DNA of 26,632 nt from Actinobacteria bacterium casp-actino8 (lineage in GTDB: Bacteria; Actinomycetota; Acidimicrobiia; Acidimicrobiales; Ilumatobacteraceae), in contig LFFH01000008.1 of the NCBI GenBank assembly GCA_001510455.1, forward strand, positions 1-26,632, read 5' to 3'. Numbering within the stretch: the stretch's first letter is position 1; each line of letters opens with the position of its first letter. This document shows positions 1 through 8,448 of this stretch, in pieces. Below the pieces are notes generated by a model. The model searched no databases. It was not told the origin of the DNA and was given only the letters and a program-made list of their open reading frames with translations. Both the position numbers and the translations under genes were made by a program.

Positions 1-1
1 A

Positions 2-433
2 CTCGTCGCCTCGCGACGCGAGGCGACCGCCCGGATGTTCGTGGGCAGCGTGGCTCTGCTCGGAGTTTCGGGACCTCTGGTGGCCTGGGCGCCCTCGGGT
101 CCCTGGGCGTTCGTCGGAGCGATACCCCTCGGTATCGGAGGAGCGGGATTTCTCGCGTCGTTCAACGGTCTGGTGCAGCAGAAGTGCCCACCCGACATGC
201 GCGGACGGCTTCTCGCCCTGTCGGCGGTCGCTTTCCTCGGATCGACTCCGATCGGTGGACCGATCACTGGTGTGGTTGCCGATCAGTGGGGGGCCGAGTG
301 GTCTCTCGCGTACGGCAGCTTCATCACTCTCGCCGCCGCTCTGTACGCATTCGACCGTGGTTCTGGCGCGGAATCTTCACCTCCTGGGTCGAAAATGCGA
401 CCCAGATCCGCAGTGTCGTCGCCGATAACGTGA
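2..433 (+). CDS. MFS transporter, C-terminal part (5' end outside window)
   Basis: The open frame enters from the left edge and ends in TGA at 431-433, giving the last 143 or so residues. They form four or five hydrophobic helices (for example around VGSVALLGVSGPLVAW and IPLGIGGAGFLASF). A motif typical of the cytoplasmic turn between late MFS helices follows: NGLVQQKCPPDMRGR, then LGSTPIGGPITGVVAD. This resembles drug, siderophore or macrolide-type H+ antiporters of the major facilitator superfamily. The substrate cannot be told from this half. The tail after the last helix is short and polar. The next gene starts 4 nt after the stop and has its own -10-like sequence inside this gene's end. 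The superfamily is secure; subfamily and direction of transport are inferred. Confidence 0.8.
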   Translation, partial: LVASRREATARMFVGSVALLGVSGPLVAWAPSGPWAFVGAIPLGIGGAGFLASFNGLVQQKCPPDMRGRLLALSAVAFLGSTPIGGPITGVVADQWGAEWSLAYGSFITLAAALYAFDRGSGAESSPPGSKMRPRSAVSSPIT

Positions 434-437
434 GATC
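426..437 (+). promoter_or_regulatory. -10 box for leaderless hisD-like mRNA
   Basis: TAACGT at 426-431 matches the actinobacterial -10 pattern TANNNT. Six bases separate it from the GTG start at 438, the same gap seen before several other genes in this window. It lies within the last codons of the MFS gene, so it would be an internal promoter. No convincing -35 is visible. Confidence 0.45.
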
Positions 438-1790
438 GTGAGTGTTCTGCGTCGTCTCGTGTGGTCGGATCTCGACCAGGACAGCCGACGTTCCCTGCTC
501 GAGCGAGACATCGATCGCTCGGTGTCGACCGAACTTCGTGAACAGATCGCGCGTTTGGTGATCGACGTTCGTGAGCGTGGCGACGTGGCGGTGTGCGAGG
601 CCTTGGCCACCTACGACGGAGTCATGATCGCTCCCGAGGAACTACGAGTCACCCACGACGAGCGAGAGCGCGCGGCGGCCGAAGTCGCCGACGAGGTACG
701 AACGGCGATCCGCGACATGGTCGACCATGTCCGCCGGTTCAACGAGGCCCTTCGGGAGCGGTTGGTCGATTGGAGTTTCGAGAGCGAACCCGGACTCGTG
801 GTGGGGGAGAAGGTGTCGCCGATCGCGTCGGCCGGACTCTTCTGTCCGAGCGGCAAGGCGAGTTACCCGAGTGTGTTGGCTCAGCTGGGTGGTCCGGCCG
901 TGGTCGCCGGAGTTCCCGACGTTCAGGTGGTCGTCCCCCCGAAGCCCGGAGGCGGTGGACGAGTCGACGCCACCGTTCTGGCCGTGGCCGACGAACTCGG
1001 ACTCGAGAACGTGTACCGAGCGAACGGTCCGGCCGGGATCGCCGCCTTGGCCTTCGGAACCGAGTCCATTCCTCGGGTCGTGAAGGTCATGGGTCCCGGT
1101 TCGTGGCCGGTGACCGTGGCCCAGCTCGAGGTTCAGCGCTACGGCACGGCGACGCAGATGGCTCTCGGGCCCACCGAGAGCCTCGTGGTGGCCGACGATT
1201 CCGCCGACCCCCGTCGTCTGGCCGCCGACCTCTTGATCGAAGCCGAACACGGCGCCGACAGTTGCACCCTCCTCGTGACCACCAGCGCATCGTTGTTGGA
1301 GGCCGTCGACGCCGAACTGGTCACGCAGATGGCCGTGTTGCCGAACGACCGGGCTCTCGCGGCCGCCTCATCACTCGGGCACAACGGTGGGGCAGTCCTC
1401 GTCGATGACCTCGACACCGCCGTCGACGTGGCCAATCGTTTCGCACCCGAGCACCTGCAGCTGGTCGTCACGTCGGTCGACGAAGACCGAGTTCTGTCGG
1501 GTCTGGTGCACGCCGGAGAAATTCTGCTCGGGCAGGACACTCCGTTCTCGGCGGCCAATTTCGTGATCGGCTGCCCGGCCTCGCTTCCGACCAACGGATT
1601 CGCTCGAGTGACGAGCGGGGTGACGGTCGACGCGTTCTTGAAGCGAACCGCAGTTGCACGCGCGACATCAGATGCTCTCCGACGTCTTGCGCCGAGCATC
1701 GTCACACTGTCCGACGTCGAGGGATTCTCGGCTCACGGGAATGCGCTGCGAATTCGCTTCCCCGATCTCTCCGATCCGAACTCGAACTGA
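438..1790 (+). CDS. Histidinol dehydrogenase family protein with altered active site
   Basis: 450 residues from GTG 438; the family is about 430. HisD makes histidine from histidinol in two NAD-dependent steps at a zinc site. Family landmarks are clear: IAALAFGTESIP near 201-212, LLIEAEHGADS near 265-275, FAPEHLQLV near 335-343 and an AHGNALRIR end. Compared with E. coli HisD recalled from memory, the catalytic Glu-His pair is kept (E338/H339), as are two zinc-ligand histidines (H271, H433). However, zinc ligand Gln259 is Glu (E268), ligand Asp360 is Asn (N374) and the active-site His367 is Ala (A381). The GGAQA and GPGN motifs are also changed. No other his gene is nearby: an MFS gene precedes it and a photolyase follows. 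It is probably a HisD paralogue acting on another alcohol; true HisD activity is less likely but not excluded. Confidence 0.8.
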   Translation: MSVLRRLVWSDLDQDSRRSLLERDIDRSVSTELREQIARLVIDVRERGDVAVCEALATYDGVMIAPEELRVTHDERERAAAEVADEVRTAIRDMVDHVRRFNEALRERLVDWSFESEPGLVVGEKVSPIASAGLFCPSGKASYPSVLAQLGGPAVVAGVPDVQVVVPPKPGGGGRVDATVLAVADELGLENVYRANGPAGIAALAFGTESIPRVVKVMGPGSWPVTVAQLEVQRYGTATQMALGPTESLVVADDSADPRRLAADLLIEAEHGADSCTLLVTTSASLLEAVDAELVTQMAVLPNDRALAAASSLGHNGGAVLVDDLDTAVDVANRFAPEHLQLVVTSVDEDRVLSGLVHAGEILLGQDTPFSAANFVIGCPASLPTNGFARVTSGVTVDAFLKRTAVARATSDALRRLAPSIVTLSDVEGFSAHGNALRIRFPDLSDPNSN

Positions 1791-1802
1791 CACACTCGTC
1801 GC

Positions 1803-3170
1803 ATGAGTCGAGCGATCATGTGGTTCCGGAGAGATCTGCGTCTCTCCGACAATCCGGCGTTGATGCGTGCGCTGGCGGACTACGACGAGGTCGTGCCGCT
1901 CTTCGTGGTCGACCCGAACCTCTTCGATCGTGCCGGTCTGCCGCGGCTCGTCTTCATGTGCGATGCGCTGAACGCTCTCGACGACTCCATGGGTCGGGCG
2001 CTCTTGTATCGATACGGCGATCCGATCGATGTGATTCCGTCGTTTTGCGAGGAGTTCTCGATAGATGCCGTGTTCACGGCGCGTGATTTCGCTCCGTACG
2101 GGATTCGCCGTGACCACGAGGTCGCCGAACGACTGACGGCGGCCGGGAGACGATTGATCTTCGAAGGATCGAATTACGCCGTCGATCCGGGAACGGTTCG
2201 CAAGGACGACGACACTCCGTATGCAGTGTTCACCCCGTTCTCGAAACGCTGGTTGGCCGCCGGCTGGTCATCTGTCGTCGAGGCCCCTCGGGATCCGAAT
2301 TGGCTCGGAGCGCCCACGATCAAGTGCGCCGGACGCCCGAAACGTCCCGAGCTCGACGTCGATCTCCCTGCCTTCACCGAGGACGGTGCGTGGGCGCAGT
2401 GGGAAGAGTTCCGTGATCGTGGCTTCGACGGACTCGACGGCTACGACGAGCGTCGTAACGACCCGTCGGTCGCCGGAACCAGTCGAATGTCGACCGCTCT
2501 TCGATGGGGTCTCGTGCATCCTCGTCAACTTCTGCGCGACTTGGACGACTCGAAAGCCCACCAGGTCTTTCGGAGCGAGATCGCTTGGCGGGAGTTCTAC
2601 GGTGACGTCCTCTTCCATCGGCCCGATACGACATGGCAGAACCTCAATCGAAAGATGGATGCCATGGTGTACGACTCCGGCCCCCTGGCGGACGAACGCT
2701 TCCAGGCGTGGTGCGAAGGTCGGACGGGATACCCGATCGTCGACGCAGGAATGCGCGAACTTCTCGCCACGGGTTGGATGCACAACCGTGTTCGCATGAT
2801 CGTTGCCAGTTTCTTGGTCAAGGATCTGCATCTGCCGTGGCAGTGGGGAGCGCGCCATTTCATGCGCCATCTCGCCGACGGAGACGTGGCGAGCAATTCT
2901 CACGGCTGGCAGTGGACGGCGGGAACGGGAACCGATGCTGCGCCCTACTTCCGCGTGTTCAATCCGGTCGCCCAAGGTGAGCGATGGGATCCGAGTGGTG
3001 ACTACGTGAGGCGTTTCGTCCCGGAGTTGGCCGACCTTCCAACCGCACAGATCCATTCACCGTGGTCGAAGGGTGGTGGTGTGCCACTCGGATACGTGCC
3101 ACCGATCGTCGATCACTCGGTCGAGCGTGACGTCGCGCTGGCCCGCTACAAGACGGTCACCGGGGGCTGA
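1803..3170 (+). CDS. phr: Deoxyribodipyrimidine photolyase, class I (cryptochrome/photolyase family)
   Basis: 455 residues, starting ATG 1803 just after the hisD-like stop. The enzyme uses light and FAD to split UV-induced pyrimidine dimers in DNA. The N-terminal domain begins IMWFRRDLRLSDNPAL, the antenna-chromophore (Rossmann) domain. The C-terminal FAD domain shows TSRMSTALRWG, SEIAWREFYGDVLFHRP, GRTGYPIVDAGMRELLATGW, MHNRVRMIVASFLVKDL and GWQWTAGTGTDAAPYFR. The three tryptophans of the electron-transfer chain align with those of the E. coli enzyme (in FQAWCEG, LPWQWG and HGWQW), and the Asn facing flavin N5 is present in VASNSHGWQW. Length and motifs fit a CPD photolyase; I cannot exclude a different lesion specificity. 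No clear -10 box is seen; a weak CACACT lies six bases upstream of the start. Confidence 0.93.
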   Translation: MSRAIMWFRRDLRLSDNPALMRALADYDEVVPLFVVDPNLFDRAGLPRLVFMCDALNALDDSMGRALLYRYGDPIDVIPSFCEEFSIDAVFTARDFAPYGIRRDHEVAERLTAAGRRLIFEGSNYAVDPGTVRKDDDTPYAVFTPFSKRWLAAGWSSVVEAPRDPNWLGAPTIKCAGRPKRPELDVDLPAFTEDGAWAQWEEFRDRGFDGLDGYDERRNDPSVAGTSRMSTALRWGLVHPRQLLRDLDDSKAHQVFRSEIAWREFYGDVLFHRPDTTWQNLNRKMDAMVYDSGPLADERFQAWCEGRTGYPIVDAGMRELLATGWMHNRVRMIVASFLVKDLHLPWQWGARHFMRHLADGDVASNSHGWQWTAGTGTDAAPYFRVFNPVAQGERWDPSGDYVRRFVPELADLPTAQIHSPWSKGGGVPLGYVPPIVDHSVERDVALARYKTVTGG

Positions 3171-3178
3171 CGGGGGCC

Positions 3179-3194
3179 GAGGAGTAGACTCCTC
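3179..3194. promoter_or_regulatory. 16-bp palindrome over the hrcA -10 box
   Basis: GAGGAGTAGACTCCTC is a perfect inverted repeat (7-bp arms, AG spacer). Its centre contains TAGACT (3185-3190), a TANNNT -10 box ten bases before the hrcA ATG. A repressor bound here would cover the promoter. It does not resemble the CIRCE element (GCACTC-N9-GAGTGC) normally bound by HrcA. Confidence 0.5.
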
Positions 3195-3200
3195 TTTGCA

Positions 3201-4193
3201 ATGCTGGACGAACGCAAGACCGCGATCCTGCGAGCAGTCGTGCAGGAGTACATCGGGACGGGTCAACCCGTTGGTTCGACGCACATCGCCCAGGCCCACG
3301 AGGTCAACGTGTCGTCGGCCACCGTTCGCAACGAGATGGCGGTGCTCGAACAAGAGGGTTACCTCGCTCAGCCCCACACCTCGGCGGGTCGCGTGCCCAC
3401 CGACAAGGGTTACCGGTTCTTCGTCGATCATCTGACCCAACCCGGTCGCCTCGACGACATCAAGGTCGGACAGGTTCGCGAATTCTTCGACGGTGCACAC
3501 GGGCGACTGGAAGAACTACTCGCTCGAACTTCTCAGCTGGTCGCAGGCCTCACCAACTACGCCTCGGTGGTGCTCGGACCCACTGTCGAACGAGCGGCCG
3601 TCCGTTCGTTTCAGTTGGTGTCGTTGTCGCCGCGAACGACTCTGGCCGTCGCGGTTCTGTCGAACGGCCAAGTCGAGAGCCAACAGATCGAGACGTCCGA
3701 CGATCTCGACGAGGCCACGGTCCTCGCCGCCACGTCGGCACTCCAAGGGGTCGCCGTCGGACGGCAGTTGGCCGATGTGACCGCACCCTCCACGGGGGAT
3801 GCCGTCGTCGATGCTCTGTGTCGAGACGCGCTCGAGGCCTTGCGCACGAAAGGACCCGACGACCCGGTCTTTCTCGGTGGTGTGTCGTCGATGGCCGCCG
3901 CCTTCGACGCGGTCGATGTCGTTCGTCAGGTGTTGCACACCCTCGAACAGCAATTCCTCGTCGTGACCCTCGTGCAGGACGTGCTCGATCGCGGCTTGAG
4001 CGTGGCGATCGGCGCCGAACACGGTGTCGAGCCACTGGCGAATTGTTCGGTGGTCGTTGCGCCCGTGGTGGTCGACGGACAATCGATGGGAACGGTCGGT
4101 GTGCTCGGACCCACCCGCATGGATTACCCGCAGGCCCTGGCGACCGTGGAAGTCGTGTCCGATCGGCTCGGTCGTCGACTCGGCAAGGGCTGA
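3201..4193 (+). CDS. hrcA: Heat-inducible transcription repressor HrcA
   Basis: 330 residues from ATG 3201. HrcA represses chaperone operons by binding CIRCE elements and is released on heat stress when GroEL is titrated. The N-terminal winged helix is textbook: LDERKTAILRAVVQEYIGTG, then VSSATVRNEMAVLEQEGYL and HTSAGRVPTDKGYRFF. The C-terminal GAF-like dimerisation domain ends with GVLGPTRMDYPQALATVEVV, another family hallmark. It is followed after 3 bases by dnaJ, a common actinobacterial pair. The promoter carries a 16-bp palindrome rather than a visible CIRCE, so self-regulation through CIRCE is not supported here. Confidence 0.96.
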   Translation: MLDERKTAILRAVVQEYIGTGQPVGSTHIAQAHEVNVSSATVRNEMAVLEQEGYLAQPHTSAGRVPTDKGYRFFVDHLTQPGRLDDIKVGQVREFFDGAHGRLEELLARTSQLVAGLTNYASVVLGPTVERAAVRSFQLVSLSPRTTLAVAVLSNGQVESQQIETSDDLDEATVLAATSALQGVAVGRQLADVTAPSTGDAVVDALCRDALEALRTKGPDDPVFLGGVSSMAAAFDAVDVVRQVLHTLEQQFLVVTLVQDVLDRGLSVAIGAEHGVEPLANCSVVVAPVVVDGQSMGTVGVLGPTRMDYPQALATVEVVSDRLGRRLGKG

Positions 4194-5980
<1,787 letters not shown>

Positions 5981-6020
5981 CGCTCGAATCGGCGGCCACG
6001 GAGAGTGGCGACAGCCGTCG

Positions 6021-6033
6021 TAGAGTGACGTCG
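6021..6033 (+). promoter_or_regulatory. -10 box for leaderless bldD-like mRNA
   Basis: TAGAGT (6021-6026) matches TANNNT and lies 7 bases before ATG 6034. An upstream in-frame GTG at 6025 overlaps this hexamer, so the ATG is the better start. Confidence 0.55.
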
Positions 6034-6582
6034 ATGGCACGTACTGCGCGGTCGACGAACACCAGGAGTGACGAAACGCTCGATCCGGCCGACTTCGACT
6101 ACAGCCGTCGAGTGGGGGAGCGTCTGCGCGCCATTCGCAAACAGAAGAAGTTGTCGTTGCACGAGGTCGACGAGGTGTCGAACGGAGAGTTCAAGGCGTC
6201 GGTCGTCGGAGCGTACGAGCGTGGTGAGCGCGCCATCTCGTTGCCGCGCCTGCAGCGTCTGGCCGAGGTGTACTCGGTGCCCGTGGCACAACTCCTGCCG
6301 TTCGACGAATCCGACCCCGGTCTCGACCCCGACTCCGTGTCGAGCCGACCTCGGAAGTTGGCCATCGACCTCGTGCGCCTGGCCGAGATGACCGGTCCGA
6401 GCGCCGAGATGCTCACGCGGTTTCTCTCGATGATCCAGCTTCAGCGCGGTGACTTCAACGGCAAGGTGCTCACGATTCGTGCGCACGACGTACGTGCCAT
6501 CGCGGCCATGCTCGACGTTCCTCTCGAAGACGTGACGGCCCGTCTCGATGTGCTCGAACTCTTGTACCGGCCCGCTCGATGA
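6034..6582 (+). CDS. BldD-like XRE-family transcriptional regulator
   Basis: 182 residues from ATG 6034 (an in-frame GTG at 6025 would add three but falls inside the -10 box). The N-terminal helix-turn-helix (about 26-92) closely follows Streptomyces BldD: LRAIRKQKKLSLHEV, then VVGAYERGERAISLPRLQRLAEVY and PVAQLLPF. The C-terminal domain (about 108-178) keeps QRGDFNGKVLTIRAHD. This fits the RxD-X8-RxxD cyclic-di-GMP signature of BldD (R138, D140, R149, D152), although the inner Gln-Asp of BldD's RQDD is Ala-His here. BldD represses developmental genes as a c-di-GMP-assembled dimer; a similar global role is inferred. It overlaps hemW by ATGA. Confidence 0.88.
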   Translation: MARTARSTNTRSDETLDPADFDYSRRVGERLRAIRKQKKLSLHEVDEVSNGEFKASVVGAYERGERAISLPRLQRLAEVYSVPVAQLLPFDESDPGLDPDSVSSRPRKLAIDLVRLAEMTGPSAEMLTRFLSMIQLQRGDFNGKVLTIRAHDVRAIAAMLDVPLEDVTARLDVLELLYRPAR

Positions 6583-7646
6583 CCGACTTCGGAGTGTACG
6601 TACACGTGCCGTTCTGTCGGCACCGTTGCGACTATTGCGCTTTCGCCACCTTCACCGATCGTGACCATCTGATGACGCAATATGTCGATGCCGTTCGGGC
6701 CGAAATCCGACGTGCTTGCGCCGATGGGATGCCGGTGGCCGACACCGTGTTCTTCGGTGGGGGAACGCCCACGCGTCTGGCGCCAGAACTCTTGATGTCG
6801 ATTCTCGACGAAGTTCCGCGTACGACGGGTGCTGAAGTCACGGTGGAATGCAACCCCGACGACGTCTCCGAGGAGAAGTTTCGAATCTTCGTCGATCGCG
6901 GTGTCAATCGTGTCAGTTTCGGTGTGCAGTCGATGCAGAAGCACGTGTTGGCTTCGCTCGGGCGCACTCACGATCCAGACAACGTGAAGCGCGGAGTTCA
7001 GGCGGCGCTGCGAAGTGGGCTCGACGATTTCAATCTCGACGTCATTTACGGGGCGTACGGCGAGTCCGTCGCCGACTGGGAGAGCACCGTGCGCTCGGTG
7101 ATCGAACTCGCACCACCTCACGTCTCGGCGTACGGCCTCACGGTCGAGGCCGGAACCCCTCTGGCCGATCGACCATCCGAGCATCCGGACGACGACCGTC
7201 AGGCCGAGATGTACGAGGTGGCCGACGATCTCTTGTCGGCCGCCGGACTCAGCAACTACGAGGTGTCGAACTGGGCGCGGCCAGGTCACGAGAGCCGTCA
7301 CAATCGGGTGTACTGGGATCAGGGCGACTATCGCGGTTTCGGTTCGGCTGCGCACTCTCACGAGAGGGGTCGTCGGTGGTGGAACGTGCGCACCCCCGAT
7401 CGTTACGTCGAAGCGATCGCATCGGATCGTGACCCCCGCTCGTCCGAGGAGGTGCTCGATGACGAGACGAGGCGTATCGAAGGACTGCAGCTCGCACTTC
7501 GTACCCGCGGCGGCGTTCCGATCGACGCTTTCGATCGAGCCGATCTCGACCTCCTCGATGGCTTGGTGGAGGTGGCCGAGGGGCGGGCGGTCCTGACTCG
7601 ACGGGGGCGTCTCATGGCCAACGAAGTGTCGTTGCGCCTGCGCTGA
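6579..7646 (+). CDS. hemW: Radical SAM heme chaperone HemW (coproporphyrinogen oxidase-like)
   Basis: 355 residues, ATG 6579 overlapping the bldD-like stop. HemW-type proteins bind heme and a [4Fe-4S] cluster and help deliver heme to respiratory enzymes; they were long annotated as oxygen-independent coproporphyrinogen oxidase. The radical-SAM motif CRHRCDYC gives cluster cysteines C13, C17 and C20. Other family blocks follow: VFFGGGTPTRL, VECNPDDV, RVSFGVQSMQKHVLASLGRTH, FNLDVIYGAYGES and the C-terminal GFGSAAHSH, with RTRGGVPI near the end. The size fits HemW rather than the 450-residue HemN. In many actinobacteria hemW sits beside hrcA-dnaJ; here rsmE and the bldD-like gene intervene. Confidence 0.93.
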   Translation: MTDFGVYVHVPFCRHRCDYCAFATFTDRDHLMTQYVDAVRAEIRRACADGMPVADTVFFGGGTPTRLAPELLMSILDEVPRTTGAEVTVECNPDDVSEEKFRIFVDRGVNRVSFGVQSMQKHVLASLGRTHDPDNVKRGVQAALRSGLDDFNLDVIYGAYGESVADWESTVRSVIELAPPHVSAYGLTVEAGTPLADRPSEHPDDDRQAEMYEVADDLLSAAGLSNYEVSNWARPGHESRHNRVYWDQGDYRGFGSAAHSHERGRRWWNVRTPDRYVEAIASDRDPRSSEEVLDDETRRIEGLQLALRTRGGVPIDAFDRADLDLLDGLVEVAEGRAVLTRRGRLMANEVSLRLR

Positions 7647-7668
7647 GTGGGGCCGAGGCCGGCGGGGG

Positions 7669-8412
7669 CTAGGATTTGGGGTCTTCGGGCGTGTAGCTCA
7701 GTTGGTTAGAGCGCCACCATGACACGGTGGAGGTCTCGGGTTCGAGTCCCGCCACGCCCACCAGATTTCTTTGGCGAACCATCGCCTGCTCGTAGGTGAT
7801 CGTGAGTTCGGTGTGATTGCGCACACCGGCGACCCCGATCATCTTGGAGACTCGGTTGCGGATCGTTTGTGGCGCTCGCTCGACGGCGTGAGCGATTTCC
7901 TCGTGGGTTCGGCCCACTGCCATGAAATGAAGGATGTGTGCGTTGACGGGATCCCCGAGGGTGATCTCGTCGAGAGTGGGACACCGAGTGAGTTCGGAGA
8001 GCTTGGAGGGTTGGCGCGCTCCAGCGGTGGTGGACGTGTACACGGCCCGGGTGAAGTTGTCAGCGAAATCCGAAAGGTGGGCGTAGCGATCGTGAATGAC
8101 CAGTCCGTCCAGGCCTGACTCGGCGGCGAGTTGCGGAGTCCAGAGGGACGAGCGCTCGGGAGACACCACCACGAGTATTCGCGGCATGGTGATGCGCCGA
8201 GCGATCTGCGTTTCGATGGCATACCAGCAGTCGACCGATCGCGCCGGAACCATCACGGCGTTCACGATTCGGGAGTCGAGAGCTGCTTCGACCTCGGCTC
8301 GGTCACTCACCGGTATGAGCGTGAAGTCGGGTCGGCTGAGAACAGGGGCACCGGACTGAGCGATCCTCGGAACTTCGAAGAAGTAGAGAACGAACACCCC
8401 ACGATTATCCAC
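7669..8412 (-). CDS. LuxR-type regulator with degenerate receiver domain; 3' end antisense to tRNA-Val
   Basis: 247 residues from GTG 8412 to TAG 7669. Residues 1-130 resemble a NarL-type receiver in hydrophobic pattern (RILVVVSPE; GLDGLVIHD), but the acidic pocket is YFFEV, the phosphorylated Asp position reads VMVPA and the conserved Lys is His. Phosphorylation is therefore unlikely. Residues 151-205 form a LuxR helix-turn-helix (ILHFMAVGRTHEEIAHAVERAPQT, then MIGVAGVRNHTEL). The natural fold should end near residue 212; residues 217-243 are simply the complement of the tRNA gene. The reading frame has no earlier stop, so if translated the tail is real, but it is not a conserved domain. The target is unknown. 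The next gene upstream on this strand is an aldo/keto reductase. Confidence 0.72.
   Translation of the reverse strand: MDNRGVFVLYFFEVPRIAQSGAPVLSRPDFTLIPVSDRAEVEAALDSRIVNAVMVPARSVDCWYAIETQIARRITMPRILVVVSPERSSLWTPQLAAESGLDGLVIHDRYAHLSDFADNFTRAVYTSTTAGARQPSKLSELTRCPTLDEITLGDPVNAHILHFMAVGRTHEEIAHAVERAPQTIRNRVSKMIGVAGVRNHTELTITYEQAMVRQRNLVGVAGLEPETSTVSWWRSNQLSYTPEDPKS
7670..7675 (+). promoter_or_regulatory. -10 box for tRNA-Val
   Basis: TAGGAT matches TANNNT and ends 11 bases before the first base of the mature tRNA, a suitable place to start a short 5' leader removed by RNase P. The antisense LuxR-type gene has its TAG stop (7671-7669) inside this box. Confidence 0.5.
7687..7763 (+). tRNA. tRNA-Val (anticodon GAC), CCA encoded
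   Basis: A full cloverleaf folds by eye. Acceptor stem GGGCGTG (7687-7693) pairs with CACGCCC (7753-7759); the D stem is GCTC/GAGC. Anticodon stem CCACC/GGTGG encloses loop ATGACAC, so the anticodon is GAC, reading the valine codons GUC and GUU. The T arm is TCGGG-TTCGAGT-CCCGC with a mismatch at its first pair. Discriminator A and CCA follow at 7760-7763. No transcription terminator is recognisable downstream. Confidence 0.96.
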
Positions 8413-8420
8413 GCATCATG

Positions 8421-8431
8421 TGCAGCGTGCA
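8421..8431. repeat. Short inverted repeat upstream of LuxR-type gene
   Basis: TGCAGCGTGCA is an 11-bp sequence with two TGCA units around GCG, 9 bp upstream of the GTG start of the LuxR-type gene. GATACT (minus strand, 8437-8432) is a possible -10 nearby. An autoregulatory operator is possible, but the repeat is short. Confidence 0.2.
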
Positions 8432-8448
8432 AGTATCGACGGAACTTC

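Noticed and set aside
3171..3200. CIRCE element at hrcA
   Set aside because: The palindrome has arms GAGGAGT/ACTCCTC with a 2-bp spacer, unlike CIRCE (9-bp arms, 9-bp spacer, GCACTC core).
7773..7786. Hairpin GGCGAACCATCGCC after the tRNA as a terminator
   Set aside because: The T-rich tract lies before, not after, the hairpin on the plus strand, and the minus-strand side is A-rich, so neither direction fits an intrinsic terminator.
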